Positions 45,388 to 57,465 of a DNA stretch of 64,000 bases are shown here, in pieces. This stretch comes from Caldilineaceae bacterium bin34. GTDB lineage: Bacteria; Chloroflexota; Anaerolineae; Caldilineales; Caldilineaceae. A program made the position numbers and the translations under genes. The notes beneath the pieces are model-generated. The model ran no database searches. It was not told the origin of the DNA and saw only the letters and a list, made by a program, of their open reading frames with translations. The first letter of the stretch is position 1; every line of letters starts with the position of its first letter. The DNA lies in NCBI GenBank assembly GCA_002238555.1, contig MPMO01000012.1, forward strand, positions 29,902 through 93,901, given 5' to 3'.

Positions 45388-46719
45388 TCAAGCCCCGTTG
45401 AATTGTGGCAGCCAGCAGGCCTGTCGTTCCAGCATCTCATCCACCATGTGGTGCAACTGCGGCATCGTGCCCACGGCCGCGGACAAAGGATCCAGCAGTA
45501 CGGCATGGTGGACGGCATCCACGCTACCGGTCAGGGACGCCTCCACCACCATTTCCTGCACGTTGATGTTGGTCCGGTTGAGCCCGGCCAGTTGCGGTGG
45601 ATAGTCGTCAACCACACACGGCTGGATGCCGCTGCTGTCCACCAGGCACGGAACTTCCACGCAACAGCCGTCGGGCAGGCTTGACATCAGGCTCCGGTTG
45701 GGCACGTTGCCGTTCACCTTGCACGGCACATTGGTCTCCATCGCCTCGATGATGTGGACCCCGTACTCATGGCTCCGCTCCGTCGACACCGGCTGCTCGG
45801 TGATTTCGTCGAACTCGGACTGGAAGTGTTCAAGCCGCTGGATGCAACTGCGCAGGTAGCCGCCCGTCCGTCCGAAGTCGTACCAACTCCGGGTGTCGTC
45901 CGTGAACTTCGGCGCAAGCTGATGGTCCACCATTGCCTCGTTCTTGCGGAAGTACGGCAGGTACTCGCTGGCGTGGCCACTGGACTCGGTGACGAAGTAG
46001 CCGAAGTGGTTCATCATTTCGATGCGCACCGGTTCCGATCCGTACACCTCCTTGCGCTGGACCGCCTTGCGAATCAAGGGATACAGATCCTCGTGGCCGC
46101 GTCGGAACTCGGTAAAGAAGGCCTGATGGTTGATGCCGGCACACTGGAAATTGACATCCTCGATCGGCACATCGATCCACTTCGCCAGCATCTCGCTGGT
46201 GCCCTGGACACTGTGGCAAAGGCCCACATGGGGCCTCCCGGCACCCCGATCGATGGCCCAGCAGTTCATCGCCATCGGATTCACGTAGTTGAGGATCATC
46301 GCGTCGGGCGCCACATCGTCCAGGTCCCGGCAGAGATCCAGCAGCACCGGAATCGTCCTCAGGGCCCGGAAGACGCCACCGGGGCCCAGCGTGTCGCCCA
46401 CGCACTGTTCGATCCCGTACTGCTGCGGGATCTCGATGTCCGTCCGAAAGGCCTCCAACCCACCCGCCTGGAACGTCGTGATCACGTAGTCGGTGCCGCG
46501 CACGGCGTCGATGCGCGAGTCGGTGGCCGTGACGGTGGCGCGGGCCCCCATGCGGTCCGCGATCGACTGCACAATCGTGTGGGACTGCCGGAGCCGCTCG
46601 GGGTCAATGTCCATGAGCCGGATCTCACAGCCCTCCAACGACGGAGTCAAAAGGAAATCGCTGCATAGGCGACGCGTAAACACAAGGCTGCCTGAGCCGA
46701 TGATGGTGATGGTGGCCAT
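45388..46719 (-). CDS. Glycoside hydrolase family 4, paralogue
   Basis: This is a 443-residue GH4 enzyme, first of the tandem pair. It shares the features of its neighbour: [19 protein letters not shown] for NAD+, 'NYVNPMAMN', the metal Cys in '[13 protein letters not shown]' and the His in '[10 protein letters not shown]'. The two proteins are clearly related throughout but far from identical, so this is an old duplication, likely with different substrates. No sugar transporter lies next to them; the CUT1 cluster at 1.4-7.7 kb could supply substrate. A 214-base gap separates it from uvrA. Confidence 0.88.
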   Translation of the reverse strand: MATITIIGSGSLVFTRRLCSDFLLTPSLEGCEIRLMDIDPERLRQSHTIVQSIADRMGARATVTATDSRIDAVRGTDYVITTFQAGGLEAFRTDIEIPQQYGIEQCVGDTLGPGGVFRALRTIPVLLDLCRDLDDVAPDAMILNYVNPMAMNCWAIDRGAGRPHVGLCHSVQGTSEMLAKWIDVPIEDVNFQCAGINHQAFFTEFRRGHEDLYPLIRKAVQRKEVYGSEPVRIEMMNHFGYFVTESSGHASEYLPYFRKNEAMVDHQLAPKFTDDTRSWYDFGRTGGYLRSCIQRLEHFQSEFDEITEQPVSTERSHEYGVHIIEAMETNVPCKVNGNVPNRSLMSSLPDGCCVEVPCLVDSSGIQPCVVDDYPPQLAGLNRTNINVQEMVVEASLTGSVDAVHHAVLLDPLSAAVGTMPQLHHMVDEMLERQACWLPQFNGA

Positions 46720-46875
46720 GCTGGCGGAAGTCTCCTCTGGAAGTCGTTGGGATTAAGTGCCGCTGGACAGGAGTGACGAACACCCGGGACTTTGGCCGAC
46801 GCGGACCGCGAGCGTCCATTGGGGTGCATGCGGAGATTCTGTTGTCGACGGAATCCGGTCCGAGCGCCGCTTAAT

Positions 46876-46892
46876 GATGCCGTAACGGCATC
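46876..46892 (-). terminator. Weak hairpin after uvrA
   Basis: GATGCCG (46876-46882) and CGGCATC (46886-46892) form a 7-base stem with a three-base loop, 42 bases past the uvrA stop. On the minus strand it is followed only by ATTAAG, so it is at most a weak terminator. Confidence 0.3.
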
Positions 46893-46933
46893 GCGGTACC
46901 GTCGGGGCTGGAGTTGGGGCTCGCCCCCGGGTG

Positions 46934-49882
<2,949 letters not shown>

Positions 49883-50084
49883 CCCTGCATCCCCTGCTGC
49901 CAACCGTGCAGTCCCGTCCGTTAGCCAAGCGAAGGCCATTGCCCTTCCCACGCAGTCGAGCGGCCCGCGCTGCGCTTCGGCGCGGATCGATCTCCCGGAC
50001 CCGGACAGCCTGCCACACACCAGGCAGGCCGTCAAATATCACGCTATTTTGTACGCAATTTTTCCAGGTCGGTTGAGGGGGAGC

Positions 50085-50648
50085 TCAACCGTCACGCGGC
50101 CTCAGCAACCCGTAGTTCCCATTGTGTCGGCGGTAGACGACATGGATGGCACCGCTGTCCTGGTCCTTGAACAGATGGAAGTCGTGGTTGAGCTGTTCCA
50201 TGGTTTCCACGGCATCGGCCACGGCCATGGGGTGAACCGTGAATTCCTTCTCCCGAACGATGAGGCCGTCGCCCACATCTTCGTAGTCTTCGCTGACCGG
50301 AGGGACGGTTTCGACAAACTGTCTGGCCTCCTCCTTCGACATGCGCCGCACATGCCGCCGGCGGCCCTTGAACCGCTCTATCTGCCGTTCCATCTTGTGC
50401 ACCGCCGCGTCCAGGGCCGCCTTGGCATCGGGACCCTTGACTTCCGAACGCAGGATGCGCTTGCGCACATGCATCGTCAATTGCACGCGGCAGGCCCGTT
50501 CCGGTCCGAGCCGATGCCGTCGATGGATTTCACAGCGCGACTCCACCGTTCCCGGCAGCAGGGCCTCGAGCTTGGCACCCTTGTCCCGCGCCGTCGACTC
50601 AAGCTCCCTCTGCAGGTGGGCAGGGAAGCCATGCAGGATGACATCCAT
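50085..50648 (-). CDS. hpf: Ribosome hibernation promoting factor, long form
   Basis: This is a 187-residue factor that binds the 30S subunit and dimerises ribosomes into inactive 100S particles in starvation. The N-terminal S30AE domain spans residues 1-105 ('HRRHRLGPERACRVQLTMHV', then 'DAKAALDAAVHKMERQIERFKGR'). The C-terminal dimerisation domain is 'KEFTVHPMAVADAVETMEQL' and then 'FHLFKDQDSGAIHVVYRRHNGNYGLLRP'-type pattern in shorter pieces. I start at ATG 50648 (MDVILHGF), where the domain begins; an in-frame ATG at 50717 is further upstream. It lies between uvrA and a Uma2 gene. Confidence 0.92.
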   Translation of the reverse strand: MDVILHGFPAHLQRELESTARDKGAKLEALLPGTVESRCEIHRRHRLGPERACRVQLTMHVRKRILRSEVKGPDAKAALDAAVHKMERQIERFKGRRRHVRRMSKEEARQFVETVPPVSEDYEDVGDGLIVREKEFTVHPMAVADAVETMEQLNHDFHLFKDQDSGAIHVVYRRHNGNYGLLRPRDG

Positions 50649-50717
50649 GGTTTGGATTGTTCTGTTGAATTGAACCCCAGACCGCCCGGAGACACGTCCG
50701 CGGGGGTCGTGCTTCAT

Positions 50718-51276
50718 TCTACTTCAGGAGTGCGGCTCCATCCGGGATGTGAGGGGCTGTCGAACCTGGCCGCACTGACGCAGATTGCCCCCGGGCCACC
50801 GTTTGGAAGTCCCGGGGGAATGTGCCGTGGCTTGAGCCCCAACCGGCGGGCACGCGCTCCACCATGGACTGCCATCTGATTGGAGATATCCGGCACCGCG
50901 TGCAGCGGATCCGATTGCGCAAACGGTCCACCAAGCGAATGCAGCTGGCAGGGACAAGGCCAATCGTCGCCACGTCGAACCAAGCCGGGAACATGCATTC
51001 CCGACCGTGGACACCGCTTTCAGGATCGTTTGCAAGTGCGACGCGTGGACATTCGGACGACCGGCAGGTGAAATCGCAGACGACGACAAGGCATTGTTGG
51101 AGTTTGGAACAGACACATCCCGGCATCGGCCCCCTTATCGCTCCGAACCCTGATCCATTCCAACCCAATACAAGGCCGCTTGATTTGCCGACCCAGTGTA
51201 GGCGTAGGAGACGGGGAGGCCACGTCCGGCCGGGTAGAATGGGACCGTGCAAAGCGGCCTGCAACGGGAGGTGGCC
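50718..51276. other. Gene-free stretch upstream of hpf and Uma2 gene
   Basis: These 559 bases separate the divergent hpf and Uma2 genes. They should contain both promoters, but I see no convincing -10/-35 pair, repeat or RNA structure. Open frames present are antisense shadows or lack a ribosome site. Confidence 0.55.
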
Positions 51277-52416
51277 ATGGATGCGGCTGGCATCGCGGAA
51301 CGAACACGGCCGCCGGCAACGGCGGAAGCCAACGGACGTGCTCCGGAGTCCCGCCACTTCACCGATCCGACCATGACGCGCGCGGCCCGGGAGGCGCGCG
51401 CCACCCGGCGCCGGGCGGCCCCCGAGGCCTGGAGGCTGGAACTCCGGGACCTGTACCACTACACCTCCGAATACCCCTACGACCCCGACCACGAATATGC
51501 ATGGGACTGGACCACCGACCCCGACTACGGCACCGACAGCGTCCGTCACTTCCGCTTCGACGCAGACGGGGTAATGGACATGGCCGACATACGGGCACAG
51601 GACATGCAACGCACCGCGTTCCACACGACCGTCGACAAGCTGGGCGACTGCGTGGAACGCGAAACGGCCGTCCACTACCGGGCGGCGGACGGCGTGGTGC
51701 GCCAAGTCGTTCCGGACCTGATGGTACTGCCCCAGGCAGGGGTGCTGGGCATGACCACCGGACGGGAACGCGCCCTCCGACTCGACCGGGGAGCTTCCCC
51801 GCCCGTGCTGGCACTGGAAATCCTCTCCTTCGGCGGCACGCAGCGAGACCTGGAGCACAAGCGGCAACTGTATGCGGAGCTGGACATCCGCGAGTACCTG
51901 GTGTACGACCTCGGAGGCAAGCGCCGGCGGGGGTCGCCCCGGGAGCTGTTGATGTTCCGGCTGGAGAACGGGATCTACCGCAAGATGGAGCCCGAACCCA
52001 AGGAGAGCGACGCGGACCCGGACGAGTACTGGAGCGAGGTGTTCGACGCCTACATCCGCATGATGCCGGACCCGCGGGAGGCGTTCAGCGACAAACCCGC
52101 GGAACTCAGTCCGCCGCCGCGCTTCCAGTGGTGGGACCCGGAACGGAACCGCTGGCGCGACGCGGAGACCGACGCGGAAGTCGAGCAGGACCGGGTCGTG
52201 CAAGAGCGGGACCAGGTCGCCCAGGAACGAACGGACTTGGCCGTCGCCATGATGCGCAATCTCCTGTCCCGTGAGCTAACCCCGACAGACATGGACAGGA
52301 TCGAAGATGCCTGGCGGCGGGACGGCCCGCCCACGGAGGCTGCCAACCGCATCCTGAAAGTGCAGGATGCACCGAACGAATGGCAGTCCCTGCTGTTGCC
52401 GAGCCAGGCGCGATAA
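51277..52416 (+). CDS. Uma2 family endonuclease-like protein (DUF820)
   Basis: This is a 379-residue protein with a Uma2/DUF820 fold, a PD-(D/E)XK nuclease-like domain common in Cyanobacteria and Chloroflexota and usually present in many copies. Core marks are 'RQVVPDLMVLP' (the PD acid), 'PVLALEILS' (the E), and 'KRQLYAELDIREYLVYDL' (the K). The usual 'SPST' after the E reads S-F-G-G. The C-terminal tail after about residue 290 forms a charged helix, 'EQDRVVQERDQVAQERTD'. ATG 51277 has a very good GGGAGGTGG site. Its role is unknown. Confidence 0.85.
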   Translation: MDAAGIAERTRPPATAEANGRAPESRHFTDPTMTRAAREARATRRRAAPEAWRLELRDLYHYTSEYPYDPDHEYAWDWTTDPDYGTDSVRHFRFDADGVMDMADIRAQDMQRTAFHTTVDKLGDCVERETAVHYRAADGVVRQVVPDLMVLPQAGVLGMTTGRERALRLDRGASPPVLALEILSFGGTQRDLEHKRQLYAELDIREYLVYDLGGKRRRGSPRELLMFRLENGIYRKMEPEPKESDADPDEYWSEVFDAYIRMMPDPREAFSDKPAELSPPPRFQWWDPERNRWRDAETDAEVEQDRVVQERDQVAQERTDLAVAMMRNLLSRELTPTDMDRIEDAWRRDGPPTEAANRILKVQDAPNEWQSLLLPSQAR

Positions 52417-52675
52417 GGACCGCAACCACATGCTGGCCCGCGACCCCGGTCCCCGATAGCGATGTGGCTTCATCCAATGGATGGATGCCGAATCAACCGA
52501 ATACGATAGGCAGAGTTCTCTTCCATTGTTGATGTTGGCCATGGACCCTTGATCCGTCCGGTTTCCAGCCTCGCGTCAGACCCGGTTGCGCTGGCTCGGC
52601 AACCCACGAATTGGCAACAGGACCCGGTGGTCGACACATTTCTGCGGCACACCGTGACCGTCCGCAACGGCCGGA

Positions 52676-53179
52676 TCAGTCCTCGTACATCTGCTTGCGG
52701 GCTCTGGCCATGCTCCGCTGGGCATCCCGTTGTGCGATGGTGTCGCGCTTGTCATGTTGTTGCTTGCCTTTGGCCAGGGCAATCACTACCTTGGCCAGGC
52801 CGTGGTCGGAAATGTAAAGCCGCACCGGCACGGTGGTCAATCCCTTTTGCGCCGCGCTGGCCGCAATCCGACCAATCTCGCGCTTGTTGAGCAGGAGCTT
52901 GCGCGGCCGCATCTCCTCGTGGTTTTCGCGATTGCCGTGCGAGTACGGGGCGATGTGGACGTTGTGCAGCCAGGCCTCGCCGTCCCTGACCATGACAAAG
53001 CCGTCGCCCAGGTTCACTTGGCCCTGCCGGATCGACTTGATCTCCGTCCCCAGCAACTGGATGCCGGCATCGAACTCCTCGATCAGGTGATAGTTGAACC
53101 GGGCCCGACGATTGGTGGCCACGGTCCGCGGACCAGTAGGGCCGCGGCCATTCTTGATGCGGGCGGAACGGTCTGCCAT
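52676..53179 (-). CDS. smpB: tmRNA-binding protein SmpB
   Basis: SmpB brings tmRNA to stalled ribosomes for trans-translation. The 167-residue protein has the OB-fold core: 'NRRARFNYHLIEEFDAGIQL', 'GTEIKSIRQGQVNLGDGFV', 'LHNVHIAPYSHGNRENHEEMRPRKLLL'-type pattern in pieces, and 'KGLTTVPVRLYI'. The C-terminal basic tail (KGKQQHDKRDTIAQRDAQR) enters the decoding site. ATG 53179 has GAGGAG 11 bases before it; the frame is open 45 more codons without homology. The ssrA RNA gene is not seen in this window. It follows the S41 gene by 13 bases. Confidence 0.95.
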   Translation of the reverse strand: MADRSARIKNGRGPTGPRTVATNRRARFNYHLIEEFDAGIQLLGTEIKSIRQGQVNLGDGFVMVRDGEAWLHNVHIAPYSHGNRENHEEMRPRKLLLNKREIGRIAASAAQKGLTTVPVRLYISDHGLAKVVIALAKGKQQHDKRDTIAQRDAQRSMARARKQMYED

Positions 53180-53192
53180 GGCCAATAACTCC

Positions 53193-54587
53193 TCAACGTC
53201 CGGCGGTTGCTGCATCCAGCGAATGTACAAGATACAGCTCGGCGACCTGAAGATAGGGATCGGTTTCCGTGTCGCCGGGGAGGCCTCCGGCATCTTCCGG
53301 ATCCCCATCCGCATCCTCGTTGGTCATCGGCACGTCCGGGGTCAACCCCTGCCCGTGAATTTTCCATCCGTTGGGGGTGGTCCAAAGGTGGTCGGACACT
53401 CGCAGGCGACTTCCGTCGCCCAGCACGAAGTCGGTCTGGCCACTGCCGTTGCCGTAGGTGGTTTCACCAATCAGCAAGCCGACGCCGTGATCCTGAACCG
53501 CGCCGGCAACCAGTTCGCTGGCCCCTGCACTGAAGCGGTCGACGAGCACTGCCAGAGGCATGCCCGGTGGCAGCGATGCCGCGTCCTCAGCCTTCAGTTC
53601 CGTCCGTGCACCATCGATATGTTCGCCAACGGCAACCAGCCGAGGCCCCGTCAACAGGCCCGCCGCCCGGACCGCGGCTTCGGTTGAGCCACCGGCGGTG
53701 CCACGCAGGTCGAGAATCATGGCTTCCACACCGAAATCCATCAGATCCGTCAGGGCCGCGGCCAGGCCGGCAGCCCCAAGTTCACCGACCGAGTGCATCC
53801 TGACGTAACCGATGTTCGACGCAGCCCCAAGAACCTCATGGTCCACGATGGGAATCTCCACCTCGCGCAAGGTTATGGTGGCATCGAATGCTTCCTCGTC
53901 GCGCCGGTAGCCAATCCGCACCTCGGTACCTACCGAAGCCGCCAGACTGGCGAACACGGCCTCCCGGCCCATCCAGGAAACGGGTTCCCCGTCCACCGAC
54001 ACCACAAGATCACCGGCGCGCAATCCCGCGTTGGCTGCGGGCAGGCCATCGAAGGTTTGCGTGACCAAAAGCCGTTTGCGGTCGGGCAGCCACTCCAGTC
54101 TCGCTCCGATGCCAACGCCCCCCAGGTCGAACTCCCCTGGGGCGGGCAAGACCCCATCCGGGCGCACAAGGACCGAATACCGATCGCCGAGTTCCGCCAG
54201 GACGCCGTCGATGGCCGCCTGGTTCAACACATCCTCCGTCGGGACTTCGCCAATGTATTCCTCCTCAAGGAAGTCCAGGGCTTCCCGCAGTACGGTGAAC
54301 CGATCGGTCGAACGCGTGGCGCGTCCGGTTCGGTTCAGTTCCATCAACGGAGCCAGCGATGCCCCACGGCCTTCGCCGGTATCCACCTGCGATCCCGTGT
54401 ACTCCATCCCCGCGCCATAGCCCGCCATCGCACCAACTGCCGCCGTCACGAACAGGAATATGGTCAGCACAAGCACAACCATCTTGGTTGGGACAATCGC
54501 CTTCGGCCGATCAATGGAGGTGTTTGGATCCTCCCGAACCGCATCGGGTTCGAGACCAACGCCTAGTCGGCGCAGAATGGGAGTCAT
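53193..54587 (-). CDS. S41 family C-terminal processing protease homologue, catalytically degenerate
   Basis: This is a 464-residue protein with an N-terminal membrane anchor (about 35-56), a helical linker, a PDZ domain (about 150-240; 'GVGIGARLEWLP', 'AGLRAGDLVVSVDGEPV') and an S41 peptidase fold (from about 255; 'ILDLRGTAGG'). In active C-terminal processing proteases the nucleophile is the second Ser of S-A-S-A-S-E and the base is Lys of G-K-G. Here the sequence is S353-A-G355-A-S357-E, and G-N380-G, so both catalytic residues are replaced. It is likely a pseudoprotease, perhaps a partner or regulator of the active paralogue encoded just upstream on the same strand. Confidence 0.88.
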   Translation of the reverse strand: MTPILRRLGVGLEPDAVREDPNTSIDRPKAIVPTKMVVLVLTIFLFVTAAVGAMAGYGAGMEYTGSQVDTGEGRGASLAPLMELNRTGRATRSTDRFTVLREALDFLEEEYIGEVPTEDVLNQAAIDGVLAELGDRYSVLVRPDGVLPAPGEFDLGGVGIGARLEWLPDRKRLLVTQTFDGLPAANAGLRAGDLVVSVDGEPVSWMGREAVFASLAASVGTEVRIGYRRDEEAFDATITLREVEIPIVDHEVLGAASNIGYVRMHSVGELGAAGLAAALTDLMDFGVEAMILDLRGTAGGSTEAAVRAAGLLTGPRLVAVGEHIDGARTELKAEDAASLPPGMPLAVLVDRFSAGASELVAGAVQDHGVGLLIGETTYGNGSGQTDFVLGDGSRLRVSDHLWTTPNGWKIHGQGLTPDVPMTNEDADGDPEDAGGLPGDTETDPYLQVAELYLVHSLDAATAGR

Positions 54588-54664
54588 GATTCAGGATCCA
54601 TATCCAAGCGCATGGGCCGACCGCACACAGCCAAGTACGGTGTCGGCATCATCAGGGGTCCCAA

Positions 54665-55993
54665 TCAACCTTCGGTCCGAGGGGTGGACAAGTGTCGGAG
54701 AGCCGCCTCGATGTACGGATCGGCATCCTCATCGAGATTGGCAGCTTCGGGTGCTTCGCCGCGCTCCATCCGTTCAATCAACACGTCGGGCACCAGGCCT
54801 TCCCCGTTGATGGACCTGCCCTTGGGCGTAAACCAAAGCGAATTGGTAACGCGAATCTGACTCTCGTCGGCAAGCATGTGGGTCACCTGAACGCTGCCCT
54901 TGCCCAGCGTCGGTTCACCAATCAGGACAGCCCTGCCGTTGTCCTGGAGGGCGCCTGCCACCAGTTCGCTGGCACTGGCACTGCTGCGGTTCACCAACAC
55001 GACCAGCGGCGTATCCCGGCCAAGGACGGCCCGATGTTGGGCCCGGTGTTCCTCCTCCTGCCCGTCACTGTATACCTGGCGCACCACAAGCCCACGGCCT
55101 GCCAAGAGGCCGGCCACCTCGACCGACTCGTCGAGCAACCCGCCACCGTTGCCGCGCAGATCCAGAATCAGACCCCTTACATCCGCGCGCTCGAAGTCTT
55201 CGATGACATCCCCCAGTTTGTCGGCGGCCAATGCGTTGAACGTGTGCAGGCGCACATAGCCGATGTCCGCATCCGGACCGATCAGTTCGTGGCTGGTCGT
55301 CGGCATATCGATGGTGGCCCGGATGATGGTCAGTTCGAATTCCTCCGCACCCTGCCGGATGTCCAATCTCACTTCGGTGTCCACGGGGCCCCGAACCTTC
55401 GAGATGGTTCCGGACATGCCCAGTTCGGACACGGGTTCGCCGTCCACGGCAATCACCAGGTCCCCCGTCACGAGTCCGGCCTCGGCCGCCGGACTGCCGG
55501 GGAACGGCTCGGTGATGCGAACCGCCAAGTCCTCTTCGCTCCATTCCACCATGGAGCCGATGCCACCAAACTGGCCACTGGTATCGACGGCCTCCAAGGC
55601 CGCCTGCTCGGGACGCAGCAACAACGTATACCGATCATCCAGATCCGCCAACACCCCTTCAATGGCGGCTTGGTTAAGCACGTCGTCGGCAGGCAGTTCG
55701 CCGATGAACTCATCGTCCAGGATGGCAACGGCTTCCTCCAGGACATCGAAGTCCGCGGATTGGCGGAACGGGCCGGCATCCGACCATAAGCCGGTAAGCG
55801 AGGCCAGCATGCCGCCGGGAGTCCCGGACGGCTGTGTCCTGCCATACAGATAGCCGCCCACACTTCCGCCAGCGGCACTCAGCACCGACAGGACCAGCAA
55901 CAGCGCCAGCGCACGCCGCCAAGTCCATCGAATACCGGCGTTGACAGAGGCCCGTTGATTGGCTTGAGCCGCGGGAGGTTGTTCGTCGATCAT
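54665..55993 (-). CDS. ctpA: S41 family C-terminal processing protease (CtpA-like)
   Basis: This is a 442-residue envelope protease with an N-terminal membrane segment (about 25-50), a PDZ domain (about 145-235) and a complete S41 catalytic domain. The nucleophile is S340 in S338-A-S340-A-S-E and the lysine is K365 in L-G-K365-G. 'ILDLRGNGGGLLDESV' forms the oxyanion region. It cleaves C-terminal tails of extracytoplasmic proteins. Its stop is 77 bases upstream of the start of a degenerate paralogue, and the two are probably one transcript. ATG 55993 precedes the membrane anchor directly. Confidence 0.93.
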   Translation of the reverse strand: MIDEQPPAAQANQRASVNAGIRWTWRRALALLLVLSVLSAAGGSVGGYLYGRTQPSGTPGGMLASLTGLWSDAGPFRQSADFDVLEEAVAILDDEFIGELPADDVLNQAAIEGVLADLDDRYTLLLRPEQAALEAVDTSGQFGGIGSMVEWSEEDLAVRITEPFPGSPAAEAGLVTGDLVIAVDGEPVSELGMSGTISKVRGPVDTEVRLDIRQGAEEFELTIIRATIDMPTTSHELIGPDADIGYVRLHTFNALAADKLGDVIEDFERADVRGLILDLRGNGGGLLDESVEVAGLLAGRGLVVRQVYSDGQEEEHRAQHRAVLGRDTPLVVLVNRSSASASELVAGALQDNGRAVLIGEPTLGKGSVQVTHMLADESQIRVTNSLWFTPKGRSINGEGLVPDVLIERMERGEAPEAANLDEDADPYIEAALRHLSTPRTEG

Positions 55994-56767
55994 GTCGTTG
56001 CGGGCGGGGAAGGGCGCACCTCGGCGGGGACGCAAGTCCGGATGGATTGCGGAGGCTCTTCACATACACCGGGAGGCGAGGCCAAGGTTGCATTTTATTG
56101 TGGACAGGGCCTTGAGCAGGTATTTCCTGCACCAACTGGAGATCAATCGCCCTCCGATTGGTGCCTCGACGCCTGACCATAGAGTGGGTGTGACCAAGGA
56201 TGCATCCAAGACGCATCTGCAATGGCCGACACCACTGCCGCGTTCCCATTGCTTCTGGGCACCAAGGCGGATGATCCTCATCGGCCCAGGACCAATGCCA
56301 TTCGATGCGAACATCCGCTCAGTGGCGACCCTGACCGTGGCTTGTGGTGCCAACCGGCGGACCAAAGTCGAGAGGTTCGGTACAGAGTTGGCCGCCCTCG
56401 CGTCCGAGCGTCTTGCAGACGCACGACACCGTGACCTTGATGACCTCGAATACCGTTGATGTCTTTGGCAATTGCCGGGAAAAATGGATGAGACCAAGGA
56501 TGCCGCACTCGCGTTTCTTGCGTTTCCAGCAAGGCGGCTTGCCCTTTCACACACCAGTCTTGTCTTGAAGTTGCTGGCACTGACGGTCGGAGAGCGTCGT
56601 CTGAATCCCCCAGTCCGGGATCGTTGTCAATCCATGTACCAGGAATTGTGGTCGGTTTACACTCCCAAAGAGGAAAGGTCGGACCGAGAGCAGGTCGACA
56701 CGTTGCCAAAGGGCTCGCCAAACCGCGAGGCTTGACCTCCGATCCGGCCCAAAGGTATCCTGAGGGC
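55994..56767. other. Gene-free stretch before the accessory island
   Basis: These 774 bases hold no gene I can support. The frame starting near 55992 is open to 56735 apart from one TGA at 56457-56459, but the translation has no recognisable motif and no ribosome site. The composition shifts to slightly lower GC toward the right, which marks the edge of the island. Confidence 0.5.
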
Positions 56768-56995
56768 ATGAACCGTTTGAAGCGCATCACTCTGGAGCCA
56801 GGCAAGAGAGGCGGGAAGCCGTGCATCCGTGGGCTCCGGATCACGGTGTACGATATCCTTGAGTACTTGGCGTCTGGGATGACGGAGGCGGAAATCCTGG
56901 CGGATTTCCCGGACCTCGAGCGCGAAGACATCCGGGCTGTGCTGACGTTCGCGGCCGAACGTGAACGCAGGCTGGTTTCGATCCCTCCCGGGTGA
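56768..56995 (+). CDS. DUF433 family antitoxin
   Basis: This is a 75-residue DUF433 protein with a helix-turn-helix fold; 'RITLEPGKRGGKPCIRGLRITVYDILEYLASGMTE' is the diagnostic block, given here in part. DUF433 proteins pair with DUF5615 PIN-like toxins in VapBC-type modules and autoregulate them. ATG 56768 has GAGG upstream. Its stop overlaps the GTG start of the toxin (GTGA at 56992-56995). It is the first gene of the accessory island. Confidence 0.88.
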   Translation: MNRLKRITLEPGKRGGKPCIRGLRITVYDILEYLASGMTEAEILADFPDLEREDIRAVLTFAAERERRLVSIPPG

Positions 56996-57324
56996 AGCTC
57001 CTCTTCGACGAGAACCTGTCCCCGCGTCTCGTCGCTGGGCTATCGGACATCTTTCCGGGATCCGTCCATGTTCGGGATGTCGGACTGGCCCGAGCCAACG
57101 ATGTTGCGATCTGGGATTACGCTCGGGACCATAACCTCACCATCGTCTCAAAGGACGCGGACTTCCATCATCTGAGCTTCGTGCATGGTCCGCCTCCCAA
57201 GGTCATCTGGATCCGGCGCGGCAATTGCTCCACGACGGACATCGCGGCGTTGTTACGATCGAATCGGATCGGGATTCTCGCCTTCGGGGCCGAGATGGAG
57301 TCGGGGTTTCTAGCACTTTTTTAG
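56992..57324 (+). CDS. DUF5615 family PIN-like toxin
   Basis: This is a 110-residue PIN-like RNase. The acidic residues expected for metal binding are present: D7 and E8 in 'LLFDENLSPRL', D29 in 'HVRDVGL', D54 and D56 in 'IVSKDADF'. Toxins of this family are presumed to cleave RNA when not held by the DUF433 partner. Translation starts at a GTG overlapping the antitoxin stop. It is followed after 141 bases by a restriction-modification gene. Confidence 0.87.
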   Translation: MKLLFDENLSPRLVAGLSDIFPGSVHVRDVGLARANDVAIWDYARDHNLTIVSKDADFHHLSFVHGPPPKVIWIRRGNCSTTDIAALLRSNRIGILAFGAEMESGFLALF

Positions 57325-57465
57325 GAAAATACGGTTGTGGTTCGGTCACGGCGACTCCAGCTTCAACGATACCGTGCAGTCGCCACGAACCCGTTCGTCG
57401 TGACATCTCCCGAAGTTGCCAGACCGTGCCATGAGGTGGCTGAGAATACTGAATCTCAGGAAGGA

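Noticed and set aside
55992..56735. Frame open across 740 bases with a single TGA, as a decayed gene
   Set aside because: The translation has no recognisable motif, no hydrophobic or helical pattern and no start with a ribosome site.
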